Positions 35,935-47,361 of a stretch of 64,000 bases of DNA are shown here, piece by piece. The translations under genes were made by a program, and so were the position numbers. Below the pieces are notes generated by a model. That model had not been told where the DNA came from and did not search any database. It saw only the letters and a program-made list of their open reading frames with translations. This DNA comes from Casuarius casuarius (Eukaryota; Chordata; Aves; Casuariiformes; Casuariidae). The first letter of the stretch is position 1, and every line of letters begins with the position of its first letter. The DNA lies in contig PTFA01000312.1 in assembly GCA_003342895.1 (NCBI GenBank), positions 186,001 to 250,000 of the forward strand, given 5' to 3'.

Positions 35935-38061
35935 GTATAGACTCATCTTCCTTGTCCTTTTCTATCACAAAGCATTTTGACCCCTGGAAACAAAGCAATT
36001 TTTGCAAGGCTTTGTTTGTCTAGGACATGGACGGTACAGTTACGAAGATGAAGTTTATGAAATGTGTTAAAAAAATTATTGTGACCAAACATGCTTTAAT
36101 GTAACAGAGATTTTGACATACTCCTCCCCTACCTTTTTTTTTAATTTCACAGTTCATAGCATTTCCCAACTTCATTGAGATAGGAGAGGAATCATCACTG
36201 TTTTGGGCCAGAGTTTGCAGCAAATATTTAGCCAGCGTAAGTCATGAGACAATACTGGTTGCTGCTAAGCATGGTAGTCCAAATGCAGTCTCAGATTGCT
36301 GCACACCTGGCAACTGATTGGAGGAGCTGGGAAATGAATACAAGTGAACGATCACTGTGTATTGCCCTCTGTTATATGCATTTTCTCTTAATCTCCATAC
36401 AAGATGTGTTTCTGGGTCAACTTGTCCTTTGTCTAACTTGGTAGAGCTCTTTTGTATGTTATGCTGCATATCATTTCTAACACTATGATGTGCTTTATGC
36501 TATCAGGAAAATGCTATAGAGTCAGCCTTTGTTGACAAAGTAATTCTTTTGAGGAAAACCTTCACAAAACAGTCCATGAAGAAGCTATGCATGAAACCTA
36601 GGGGAGTGATACACTTGTGTATTACGTGTTCCATTTGGTTTCTCTGGTCCTTTGATGTGAAATATGTATTTGAAAGTGCATTGCCTGGGATGTAAAAGTG
36701 ACTTTTTCATTGTTTGCTTAGGGATGATAATGAAGGTGTGAATGGCACAAGTGCTGAGGTCAGATCTAGAAGCCGTAATAGAAATCCTTCTCATTTCTTT
36801 CAGGTCAGCATACTGTAAGAAATGGCAAGGCTATTTTTTCAGTAAGGATAGAAAATGTAACTTGTCTTTTCATTTTTTACATATACTTTGATAAATAAGC
36901 TGTAATATGAGACAGAGAATTGAGGAGAAATGTCCTTAGGTAGAATATGAAGAACACAAAGGTGCTTGATGCTAGTAAAGTGGTAGAAGAAGCTGTTGAA
37001 CTGTGACAAAGCAAAGCAGGGAAAAATATCGTCTTCTCTACCTTGTGTTCTTTTTCTTTGAATAAAATATTAAAGCTGTGGGAAATCATCTTCTGAAAAA
37101 GCAGAGCCAAATGTGTGGTTTTGATGATTACACTGAAGAGTTTTACATGCAATTCTAAATGTGCCTTAAAGAACTGAAATGGCACTTCAGATCTGCATAT
37201 AAAAATACTTGCAGTGTAAGTTTTAATTATTTGCCCCCTTGAATTTTATGACAAATTTTACAAAAGTAGGATGGGTAAGCTGAGATACTGTAAAAGCAGT
37301 TAGTTTTTATAATGTAGAGCTTTGCAAAAGTTAGGGATGCAATATTAAATGAAATGGGAATATCTTCCTTCTTCATTTTAATACTATAAAAGGTAAGAAG
37401 AAACTCACTGCAGTTTTTATTCCTAAAAAAACACCGTAGTTCAAGCAAGAATTAATTCTGGGGAACCGTGGTCTGTATTACACATAGACTAGAAGATTGT
37501 GTTATTCTTTCTGATCTTAAAAAGTTGTAAAAATTCAGATTTTGTATTCTGATCACTTACAAAGCGCCATGAAAATAAGAAAGAATGTGGGATGTTATGT
37601 ATATTTCAACTGCACTGAAGCAATGTAAACCAGACTGTGTCAGTTTAACTCCAAGAGAATCCTCCTTTGGTCTAATCCTGAGGTCCTGGCTTAATTTTAC
37701 ACCCAGTTCTCCTTTGGGCAAGTGTTCCTGCCAGCCAGTAGATGAAGTGAAGCCAGCAGGAAATATAAATATGTAAATGTTTGGTATTTCTCAGATTCTG
37801 TTTGAGGGAAGTTTTTCAAGGAAAGGAAAGGGAAAAAGGAAGAATTAAAAATTCAGTGAGAACTTCCCAAATGGAGGCTTTGAAAATGTACCTACATTAG
37901 GTGAACAGGCATGACCTCTTAAATAATTAAAGCATAAAATAACACTGAAAAAGTACATGAAAGATCTGTTTTTAAGATATTATGGCAGTCAGAAGCTTGT
38001 ACTGTTCTGTATTGTCTTGTTCTGAAATATACCTGTGAACCTTCTTTAACTGAAATTTCAG
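35935..38061 (+). other. MOCOS: MOCOS intron, about 2.1 kb
   Basis: This is AT-rich intron sequence with no recognised exon, RNA or clear repeat. About 37640-37760 has a faint resemblance to old amniote repeats but is too diverged to call. The acceptor is TTTCAG, ending at 38061. Confidence 0.75.
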
Positions 38062-38166
38062 GTTGTGGGTCCGTGTAGCAGATGTCAAATAATCTGCATT
38101 GATCAACAGTCTGGAGAACGAAACAAGGAATTTCTGCAGTCTCTGTCTGCAGCCAGAGGTAGAAAG
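38062..38166 (+). CDS. MOCOS: MOCOS exon: MOSC domain Cys motif GPCxRCQ
   Basis: This 105-nt exon is 35 codons in phase 0, beginning VVGPCSRCQIICIDQQSGER and continuing NKEFLQSLSAARGRK. GPCSRCQ followed by IDQQ(S/T)G is the diagnostic cysteine motif of eukaryotic MOSC domains. Its Cys codons are at 38074-38076 and 38083-38085, with a third at 38095-38097. The motif belongs to the part of the domain that binds molybdenum cofactor. The acceptor AG is at 38060-38061 and the donor GTCAGT at 38167-38172. If the following intron were retained, the frame would stay open for 45 codons to a stop ending at 38301 and would replace the C-terminal strand. I have no evidence that this isoform exists. Confidence 0.96.
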
Positions 38167-39079
38167 GTCAGTATGGTACTCCAAAGCAGCTGTATAGAAA
38201 TATCTAGTGACTTCATTGCATGCATATGGAAATATCTGCTGATAAAATATTCACTATTAAGTTATTATGCTAATCATTACCAATTGTTCTTTCAGTTATA
38301 AGAAGTTACACTTACAACCCAGATATGACATGGTTTCTTTCTGTAAAACGCTCAACTCATTTTTTATTATTTTTTCACTGTGTTTGCTTTTTTTCTGTAC
38401 CTACTACTTTACAATGTGTTTCTTTTGGTCTTGAAAAACACAGGCTGATGTGTTGATGTCATTCAACAAGAGATATCTGTAGAAAAATCAAAAAGTGTTT
38501 GCAACTACAGTTAGCTTGTAGTTAACTGTATAGTTAGCTTGACTAAACCTTACTGAAAGTTTTAGTCTCTGAGAAACTGCTTAGTAGGAAACACAGAGTA
38601 GACATGAATATAGTCAAAGAGGAAACTAATCCATTAGGAAAAGAACTGACTGCGGAACATGTTTGAAATATAGGTGTTCATTAGGAGTCATTCTGCTTCC
38701 TAAGGTTGCGTTACTTCTTGGAATTGAGAGTGTTGAGACAATGGTTAGACACTTTGGCATCCCAAAAGCTTCACAGATCTCCTCATAAGTATTTATTCAG
38801 TTGAAAATCCTTATTGTAGTTCATTGTTTACTGCTCATTAAGCTTCTGCTGTAAAACTTAGTTATCCAGTCAGGGCTCAGACGCCCTGCCTTGTAGGTCA
38901 GCAGCCAAATAACAGCCAAACACCCAAGATTAGGCACAGCACAGAGGCAAAGCAATAACAAACAGGTTGATATTATTCACCCAAACAATGCACAGACAAG
39001 TTACAAATAATACATTCTTTGTTTAAAAAAATTGATTAGTCTCAGTGACTCATTAAGCAAACAAAGAGCTACATTTTCA

Positions 39080-39902
39080 ATGAATGTTATCCTTGGTGAA
39101 TGGCTCTGCCAGCTCCGACTTGGAGCCAGCTGCCTGGTGCAGAGTGGGATGACTGCAAGAGGCCAGCAGGCAGGGGCCAGCTGTCTAGGCACAGCTTCCT
39201 GCTGATCTGAGATGACCCAGGGTTGTCCTGCAGGCTCTGGCATGCAGTGGTTTGCAGCCCGTGTGCCTTTGTGAGAGGAGCTCCTGGCCACCCTGGGTAG
39301 CCTGAGGACAAGAGCCGTGATGAGGTAATGGGGAGCCACAGCTGGCACATCTGGGTCACTTGACAGTGCTTGCTGGTACTCTGGGTAGGGATGCTGCCAA
39401 GCTGCCAAATGGGGTGCAGTGTGTGGAGGGCTTTCTCTCTACCCACACTGGATTTACAAGCCTCTGTAGAGGGAAAGTACTTTGTATTCAGCGACCTTCT
39501 CAAGTGGCAACAAAACCTTCCCCGGGATACAGATTCTCAGGAGAGGCAAAGCATCTTCTGCATGTTTCCCTCAGCAGACATGAGCTGCTCCTTGATTCTG
39601 ATAACTCCGCAATGCAAATTTTCTTGGTACAAACACTCCTAGGACAAACTCATTCACACAGAATTAAGGCAAAGAGAGCAATCGAGCCTCTTGAGAACCT
39701 GGCATCAGATGAAAGACACGTGGAAAGGCAAAGCACTGCAGAGCACAGTGCTGCTATTCAGAGTAGGGGAGTGCTCTGCTTCCCTCGGCTGTGCAACCAT
39801 GTTCATGCTGCAGAGAACTGGACCTTCAGCTTTTTGATTTTTCCCAACCTTCAGCCAAAGATTACTCCCCTCTCAGCACTGCTGGCAGAAGAGGTCTTGT
39901 GA
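39080..39902. other. GC-rich intronic patch with overlapping open frames
   Basis: The first part (to about 39440) is clearly more GC-rich than its surroundings, with many CTG, CAG and CCAG words. Open frames lie on both strands: 39001-39408 and 39087-39503 minus, and 39360-39902 plus (180 codons, the longest unassigned frame in the window). None shows a domain, signal peptide, repeat or family motif I recognise. Candidate explanations are a local GC fluctuation or an old, unrecognised transposon. I cannot separate these by reading. Confidence 0.4.
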
Positions 39903-42206
39903 GCATGCTCTCATCTCTATAAGGCCAAGTCCTCTGTGTTAACCTGANGGCCAAAAGAGAGAGTTTGAATTGACTTTGCCTGAACCTAAGAAGACCTCAT
40001 AGCTGCCAGTTGTCTCTAGGTTGATGGTCTGCAGCTGGTTATCAGTGAGTAGCATCTGAGAACTATGGCATCTTCAGTGTGTTAAGCAGGCCTGGCAGAG
40101 AACACCGATCCCAGCCTTTCACAATTCATACTGGGGAGAGAGAAGTAACATTGAGTTCATGTGGCTCTGCTCAATTGCACAGCTTGTCCTTTGGTGACTC
40201 ACATCTGTAGCATGTGCTTTTCTGTTGAAAAGTCACCTACCAGACATCATTTTATTTTTTATCAGATACTGAATCAGTGAAGGAATTCAGCATTGTTTAT
40301 TCACAGCTGTCAATAAGGCAATTATAACAAACAACAAACAAATGCAGCAAGCAAGGTTTAAGCTAATTTCCAGATACAAGGGGAACTGATACTTTTGAAA
40401 GGCTGCTGTAGTTGCTTGATTTCCAGAACATTAAAGACACTGTACATGTGATTGGATAGCAAATCTTGCATGCTTAATATGACAGCCAGATGTCAATATT
40501 TACCATTTTGTTTTGTTTTTCCAAGAATACCAATTAAGAGGAATGTATCAAGCTTGATCAAATGGTAGCCCAAAGCAAAGCACTGCCAATGAACTTAAAT
40601 ACTGAGCTAGTTAAGTAAGGCATGTAAAAGATGGCTCAATATTCATTCCTGAAATTATATTTTCCTACATTCCTCAGAGACTGTGAGAACCTGGTGTTCC
40701 AAGTAAAAGATTGAGGCTTTGCATACATGCATCACTGCTGAAAGTCAGAACCAGCCACACAAACAATTTGCATGTTTCCTGATGATGAAGGCTAGCCAGC
40801 TATATTTTATGAAAACCTTTTATCACCTGGTTTGAATTAAAATGCAAACACCTCTACCAAGCGATTCTGAGCTCTACTGCTGTCAGTTCAGAAGAAGCAC
40901 TCATTAAGAATTCCTTCTGTAGTTTTTGGCTGAGAAGGAAAAAGGAGCTCTCCTTCTGTGACAGAGCTATGTTATTGCAGGAGACTAGGAAAGACTAGAT
41001 AACTACGTTAAGCAAATAACATAAATTTACCTGCACACAGATTCACCTGTGTCATCACCTGATGCAAAACACACCTGAACAGAAAAGAGAGAACACTGAA
41101 TTCTTGCCCATCTTCTATGTTTTGCAAATGCAGTGTAACACTGATATCAAGAACCCTGTAGGAATATTTGCAGCCCTGCTGCAAGCTGAGACTTGCTATC
41201 AGGATGGCGAAGGGAATTGCCCTAGCAGCCTGCCCCAGTATAAATGTATGGATAGCAGTACATCAAGGGAAATCCACTATGTCTGCACATGTTCTCATAC
41301 ACTAAAGGGCTTGTGTTTTTTCCTGAGGGCCATTGATCCTCCTTTATGGATCTCATTGTGCCTTGGGAGAGCTCCTCTTCCTGCAGAATTAGACACCATG
41401 CTTTTGGACTGCTTACAGAAACATTAATAAGGATAGCAAATGACTCTTCTTATCTGATGCATTATCATCATCATTTTCATAGTACTGCAAGGCTTTACAC
41501 TGTGCAGTGCTTTTCATGCAGTGATCTGAAACACGTGCAAACAGTGATTGATGTAATTAATAGAGCTCTGTGAATAACGTGGTTTTCTTTTCTGCTTTGT
41601 GACTGAATTGGGCGTTTGTTTAAGGTAGACGGCAAAGGAAAATCAGTTCTTAACAAAACACCCTTCTGTTCAGCTATTTTCAACAAAACAAGATGTTTTC
41701 TTTGACACTAAGTTAAAAGTTTCCTTTCTTTCCGATATGAAAAATCAGCATGTGAAAAATGAATGCTTTAACTTTCCTATTTTTTAACACTTTATAAATA
41801 GGTTTTGGTCAATCCAGAGTTAATAGAAAATCCTTACATAAAAAAAAAAAAATCATTCAGCTTTAATAACTGCATCTCCCAAAACCTTTGCATGGGAGGG
41901 AGGCTATATTACTACATGAATAAAACAAGCAGAGGAGAACAGGCCAATTCATCTATTGATAGAAGGCAGCTGCGAGCTGCATCCAGAAGCAAAATCCAGG
42001 GGAAGGTAGGTTTTAGCATGCAGGATCATTTGAACACATTCTAGCAGGGCATTTGCCCTACCGAGTGCAATTAGCTGGTTGTTCAGCAGCTATATCTCAA
42101 AGGCATCTCATCTCAGCCTTTGTCAGATGTAGCACCTCAGGTTTCTTTCTTACAAAAAGATACATTGTACCCAGGAAACTTCTCTCTCAGTGGATATCTA
42201 AGCATC

Positions 42207-42240
42207 GCGTATTACTTTTGATTGCGTATTACTTTTGATT
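42207..42240. repeat. Exact 17-nt tandem duplication
   Basis: GCGTATTACTTTTGATT is present twice in direct tandem (42207-42223 and 42224-42240) with no mismatch. Such a perfect two-copy repeat suggests a recent slippage or template-switch event. It is intronic and of no evident function. Confidence 0.93.
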
Positions 42241-45200
42241 CAGTAAATGTACTTGAAACAACATACAAGAATGACAGCATGTTACAGCTCCTCCTTTAAG
42301 TGAGCATGATGACTATTCTGTGATTCACGGTTGGGCAAGAATAAGTATATTTTACTTAGTTATGCCAGCAATTACTTTTTGTGCTTTTACAGTTAAGAAG
42401 CTTTCTGGGTTTGTCCCTGTGAAGTTTAAAAGTGATAGGAAGAGCCTCTACTGACATAAGAACACTGAGGGGACAAAGCCATAGAAGTCACAGTCCTGCT
42501 CTCTCTGCTCACTTTTGGGGAGGTTATATGCAGAATAAAATGCTCTTGAAAACAGAAAAGGGTAGTAACAGCAGAGAGAGATTATGCAGTCCATTGTAAT
42601 AGCTCTGCAGGCTGTAATCTCTGTGGCCGAAAGCATCTTTTTTATCAGTGAAATGTGAGAAGGGCCAATTTCTACTTTTTGTCTTTCTCTTGAAACAGAA
42701 TTAGGGTTGTGGGATGGACAGCTTTTGCTTTTTTTGTAATTATATTTGCTGAGCCAATATTTGTAATTATTAAAAAAACCCAGGAAATTTACTTAAAAGG
42801 TATTAAATCCACTTCTGGTACTCACAAGTGAAATTTCGATCCTAAGAACATTCACAAAAAGAAAGATGTCAGAAATGAGAATGTTCTTACAGGAAAAGAC
42901 TCATCCAAATAGGTATTAATACTTGAATATGTATACCATCACTTTGAAAACTCCTTGGGCATCATCCAGTCTCAGAACACTGAATAGTATTATGAGACTT
43001 TAGATGCCCAGTCAGAGTAAGAAAATATTGATGGCAAGTATTAGAAAAGTATTTGAGGACTCCTCAAATAAGATATATTCCCATAGGCCTTTTCTTAAAT
43101 AACTTTGAATGGTTTAAAATGCTTTAAAAGTCAAAACCTGTTTAAATTATCCTGAAGAACAGAAAGCAGGTAAATTAAATTGTTCCCAGTGAACAATCTG
43201 CACAGGTTTATTTTAGCCTTGTTTTAAAATAAACCAAGCTGTCAATGCAGTAACAAATATACGTAAAAAATTTTCACGTATGATATAAGTTCATTTACAC
43301 TGATAAGTTATAAAATTCCTTGCTGTGTGAAGAGTGGNGTAGCATGGACTAATATTTTATTCATTTTACAGTATTTAGTTTCCAATTGCCTCATTTTTGA
43401 AAGCAATAGAATTAAAGCATGTGCCATCTTTACACTAGAGTATAGGAAGTAAATCCAGGATATTAACCACAAGGCTGATAACCACATCATTTCTGCAAAG
43501 AAAGAAACCAAAGCTTGTCACCAAATATGGGAAAAATAAAAACAAGATAATAATATTATATACTTCAATATTTAAAGTGAAATAGTTACTAACTTTTCCG
43601 TTTTATCATCGTGGTTGATCCAACATAGTCACTGTGCTAGTGGTTTTGGATTATACTGTCCTGCAGTCATTCCTTTAGCATTAAATACCAGGACACTGAC
43701 CATAAAGATCTACGTTATGTCTACCGGTGTTGACACTGTTGTGATTACAGTTATCCAAAAATTGTCATTAATAGGATAGGCCTGATCAGGTCCAATACAT
43801 GCCCAGTATATGTGAAATGCCTGTGAGATGAAGGAATAGCTGAAATAGCAAAGAAACCTCTACTTGGGAGCTGGCTTTTTTAGTGTTTAGGATTACAGAT
43901 GAAAGAGAACAGAATCCCAGGTTGTGCTGAGGCAATATATTGTTAGATCCCTGCTTTACAGCGTCTCTCTTACTTGAGAGCAGGTCTCAGCCTTCAATCT
44001 CGCTATTTCATCAAAGACTTAAAGATGTTCCGTGTTACCTCATTACTGTATTTTTATTTAATTAGTGCAAGAATGGAGGAAACTTACTACCTTCATATTA
44101 AGACTATCAAATATATTCCCTTAAATTCAGCTAGTAAATGGTGGTGGGTTTATTATTATTTATTTCAGTTCCCTTTACCTAGTACATTTTTCTAAACCTT
44201 CTGTAGTTGCAGTTCCCTCTATTTCAGGAACATCTATCTGAACAATGGCAGTAAATGTCATCAGGAAATGGAGAAGGAGAATAGAGTTTCATTTAAAAAT
44301 GAGTTTTTTCATAGACATACCAAATCAATTTCATTTGCTTATTTATTTATTTTACACTTTGAGTGACTGGTAACCAAACACTTTGGCTGTAGTCTGCTAA
44401 AAACAAATACTTTTTTACTGAAACCTTTAAAAATTGATAAGAAAATTAGCGTTGGGTTTCCAGGCTCCTCAGTTTGAGGAACAAAGACATTCTGAAGTCT
44501 ACAGTTCAATTACCAATGTAACATAGCCTTAAGCATTCCTTTATTTCTTACTTGATGTATTTCTTTAATTAACTGCTTTCTAATTGTTGGGGAAATATTT
44601 TCCTGAGGTTGCAAGGCTCTTTCTTGCTCCACATTCCTGAAGTTTCCCACTGTTGGAAAATAAAAACCATGTTGGGTAACATATGTTCTCAGTCTCCTAA
44701 TGTGACATTTCCACATTACACCCAACTGTTTACCCAACTGAAATTGGAGTGTTTCACGTGCTTAAAATTAAGACTACATGTAAGTGTTTTATCTGAGCGC
44801 ATCTGGGTTGCAGAGTCAGTAGGTGAAGTAGTTGCCCTCCTTCTTTTTTCTTTATCGTTAAGTATCACGAGGACACATATGTAAGTATTTCTAGTTTTTA
44901 TGTAGGATGGCTTCAGAGCTAATGACAGGTAACAAGTGGTAGTCCTAATAAAACAAACTTTCTGAATATTTTCTTTAAATATACTAAAATATTCATAAAA
45001 AACAAACAAAGGGAACATTCACAAAGGCTAGACAAAGCAAAGTTCTGTTAACAAAGTGAATAATTCATGCTAGAGATGCAAGACTTTTCCTCACTATTTG
45101 AACATATATACTTTCTCGCACCGCCTAGCCTTTATTTGTGAAAAGGCATTAACTGTATTTGTCAAGAAACCAGAGCAGTCATTAAATGACAAGACTGAGG

Positions 45201-45482
45201 CAGTATAAATTACGTATGTGATACTGTGGAAGTCATGATGAAATACTACCTTCTTTATCCAGTTACTTAAGGTATTCTTCCTGAGTAGCATGGGGTTGGC
45301 TCTTGTTTACCAGCCTATTAGAGCTAATCAGTTAAAGCGTTCTTAATTACATGGAGATCGGGCATACATCCTTGTCGTTAAAGCAGTATTGTTTTTCTGA
45401 ACATATCTGGGTTGTGAGATCCTCTATAGATCTGGTTACTCTAGCATTAGTCACATCTCAATGAATATTTTGCTTTTTTCAG

Positions 45483-45629
45483 ACAAACTTTGGCATATAC
45501 CTGATGAACCAGCCCTTGCACTCATCATTTCCAGATATTTTATCTGTCGGATCTCAAGTACTTCCAGTGTTGAAGGAGAATCCTGAAATTCAACCCCCAC
45601 CATCCAGTGAAGAAAAATGTTCAGGATAG
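45483..45629 (+). CDS. MOCOS: MOCOS terminal coding exon with stop codon
   Basis: This exon is 48 codons plus TAG at 45627-45629. It reads TNFGIYLMNQPLHSSFPDIL, then SVGSQVLPVLKENPEIQ, and ends PPPSSEEKCSG. The (N)FG(I/M)YLM strand closes the MOSC domain, and LSVGSQVLPVLKEN is strongly conserved in vertebrate MOCOS. The last dozen residues are a Pro/Ser/Glu-rich tail that varies between species. It follows GRK of the previous exon in phase 0. This is the genuine end of the protein: the tail length matches the family and no further MOSC sequence is missing. Confidence 0.96.
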   Translation, partial: TNFGIYLMNQPLHSSFPDILSVGSQVLPVLKENPEIQPPPSSEEKCSG

Positions 45630-46310
45630 ATTATCTGGCAGAGATGAGCCTTACATGCAACGCTAGAGAAAAAATTAGTAGTCAGTTATTTAAAAAAAGG
45701 AAAGAAAAACCTTCCACTGATTTGCTTCTGGCTTGAGTCTTTTAATTTTCTATTTGCTGTAAACGTTATCAGATGCCGGTACCCTTGATAATTACACCTC
45801 GCCTACATGTTTTTTCTTGTGATTAAGTTACAGCAACCATAACTCTTTTTTGCTCAATTGCTTCAGGATGCAACAGGTTTGATCAAGTTTTATTGGAGGG
45901 TGGATGGCTCCCAAAACAGGCCCAGCACTGTAGTCAGAAACCCACATCTCAATGATGGAAAGTAAACACAACAATACACTACTTCCTTATGTTGTCTTGT
46001 TAAAATTGCTTAAGGGAGAGAGGATGCAGAACTTGCTTTAGAAACAGTGTGGGTGGGAAGAGGAGAATGGATGACATGAGGACATGAAGTTAGCAGTTCT
46101 TTCAACTTTTCAAAAATTAAATTGAAGGTGAAGTAGAGACAGTCTGAAAGCACAGGAGAACAGGGAACTGGTAATGGAAAATCAGTATCTCCCTCCTGGG
46201 CGGGTGTGTGTGTGAGAATGCCAGAAAAGTACAGAGATGAATGAAGATTCAGTATGCCATCTGCAAAACACATTGCCTGTAAAGTAACTTTGTCCATTTG
46301 TTCTGGCCAC

Positions 46311-46459
46311 CTTTTTTTCCTTCCTCCTCTTCCGCCTTTCTTCCGCCTTTCTTCCTCTTCTTCTTTCTTCCTCTTCTTCTTTCTTCCTCTTCTTCTTCTT
46401 TCTTCCTCTTCTTCTTTCTTCCTCTTCTTCTTTCTTCCTCTTCTTCTTTCTTCCTCTTC
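46311..46459 (+). repeat. Polypyrimidine minisatellite, 16-nt unit
   Basis: About 149 bases of almost pure C and T on the plus strand, broken only by two G residues near the left end (46333 and 46344). The right part is built of a 16-nt unit, CTTTCTTCCTCTTCTT, in about five to six copies, with one copy carrying an extra CTT. The opposite strand reads as a Lys/Glu/Arg-rich open frame, which is a composition artefact. The tract starts 682 bases after the MOCOS stop codon. Confidence 0.92.
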
Positions 46460-46863
46460 GCCACATTTTCATCTGATTAGGGTTTTTTGTTTGTTTTAAA
46501 CAAGTCCCACAGACTTGTTTTCTTCCTTATTTGTGGATATTGATGCATTCTTTTTCCTAATTAGAGATTTCTTAACTAATACAAACTCATTTCAGTAAAA
46601 GCTTTGTTTATCCTCAGCAGTCTGTAGTGGCCAAAATACTGAGACAGCCACTTGACTCTTGAAAGTTTGGATGCTTCTCCCTCCCAAACAGGTCAAAATA
46701 CTCTTTTTTTTCCCTGCTCTTCATGACAGTTTTTGAGCATTTGATATTGTCACTCTTACAAGACCTTTGGTTTCTCTTCTTCCCTGAATGGCACCCATGC
46801 TTCTTGACATCTGAGAGCAAATGTCTGAAGTCCAGGACAGCCCGGAAAATCAGTTCTCCTGAA

Positions 46864-46873
46864 AATAAATAAA
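46864..46873 (+). terminator. MOCOS: Candidate poly(A) signals (two overlapping AATAAA)
   Basis: AATAAA occurs at 46864-46869 and again at 46868-46873. A moderately GT-rich stretch (TGTCAGTGTAATG) follows about 35-50 bases downstream, which is the right distance for a cleavage site. It would give MOCOS a 3' UTR of about 1.25 kb containing the polypyrimidine tract. Simple AATA repetition could also produce these hexamers by chance. Confidence 0.3.
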
Positions 46874-47329
46874 TAAATGAAACCACCCTACAGCAAAAAA
46901 CATATGGAATGTCAGTGTAATGCAAAACTGAACACATTGAGGCTAGGTGTTTTCTGACCCCCAACCTGTGTCCAGCCAGGTCGAGGGCGATTTCATGCTT
47001 TCAGGAAGTCCTCCTGTTGATCTAGCTGGTTGCTATTGCCACATGGCAAGTGAAATTTTGGCCCGTTAAAAGCACTGTCAGAACTCTCATCCAGCATGGT
47101 TTAAGTCTTCCTTGGGGCAATTTTGGCTCAAACTGTGTGAAAGTGCTTCTGGCTGAAGCAATCCTTGAGTTGTTTGAGTTTTGAGTATAGCCCTGAAGAT
47201 GAACAGGCAGCTTTCTGACAGAATTGGTCAAACAGTCATTCTGAAAAGGGAGTGATTACCACAGAGTAACGTACAATGGGCAAAGGGAAGTGCATCACCC
47301 AGCGTGTGAATCAGAATTCAGAAAATATT

Positions 47330-47361
47330 CTTTTCTTTTTTCTTTTTTCTTTTTTTTTTTT
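47330..47361. repeat. T-rich low-complexity tract
   Basis: Thirty-two bases of T with a few interspersed C, ending in a run of twelve T. It is a low-complexity tract in the MOCOS 3' flank. Confidence 0.85.

Larger units (their letters stand above)
38167..45482 (+). other. MOCOS: Last MOCOS intron, about 7.3 kb
   Basis: The intron contains a GC-rich patch with overlapping open frames on both strands (39080-39902) and an exact 17-nt two-copy duplication (42207-42240). The remainder is AT-rich with no recognised feature. The acceptor is CTTTTTTCAG, ending at 45482, a strong consensus. Confidence 0.75.
1..45629 (+). other. MOCOS: MOCOS gene, 3' part (gene span within the window)
   Basis: This span holds the downstream part of the molybdenum cofactor sulfurase gene. 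Nine exons on the plus strand join into 476 codons plus a stop without a frame break. That is close to the length of the matching C-terminal portion of human MOCOS (888 residues in total, as I remember it). The protein is cytosolic. It takes sulfur from L-cysteine on a PLP-dependent NifS-like domain and passes it to molybdenum cofactor bound by the MOSC domain, which activates xanthine dehydrogenase and aldehyde oxidase. The window starts inside an intron, so the promoter, first exons and PLP-lysine are not visible. Intron phases after the nine exons are 0, 0, 1, 0, 1, 0, 0, 0 and end, counted as leftover codon bases, with the fourth and sixth exons ending after two codon bases. Identification rests on recognition of family motifs, not on a database search. 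Confidence 0.95.

Noticed and set aside
38065..38301. 78-codon frame starting within the GPCxRC exon as an independent gene.
   Set aside because: It is the MOCOS exon read through its donor into the intron.
39360..39902. 180-codon plus-strand frame as a possible nested gene.
   Set aside because: No recognisable motif. Frames of similar length overlap it on the other strand. Kept only as a compositional finding.
38880..40360. Solo LTR or endogenous retrovirus around the GC-rich patch.
   Set aside because: I compared the two flanks (about 38900-38990 and 40290-40380). They share only short ACAAACA words. No clear TG...CA ends, target-site duplication, primer site or viral frame was seen.
46311..46459. 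CRISPR-like array.
   Set aside because: Units are contiguous low-complexity pyrimidine words without spacers, in a vertebrate genome.
46182..46472. Lys/Glu/Arg-rich minus-strand frames of 71-96 codons.
   Set aside because: They are the translation of the polypyrimidine repeat's other strand and are a composition artefact.
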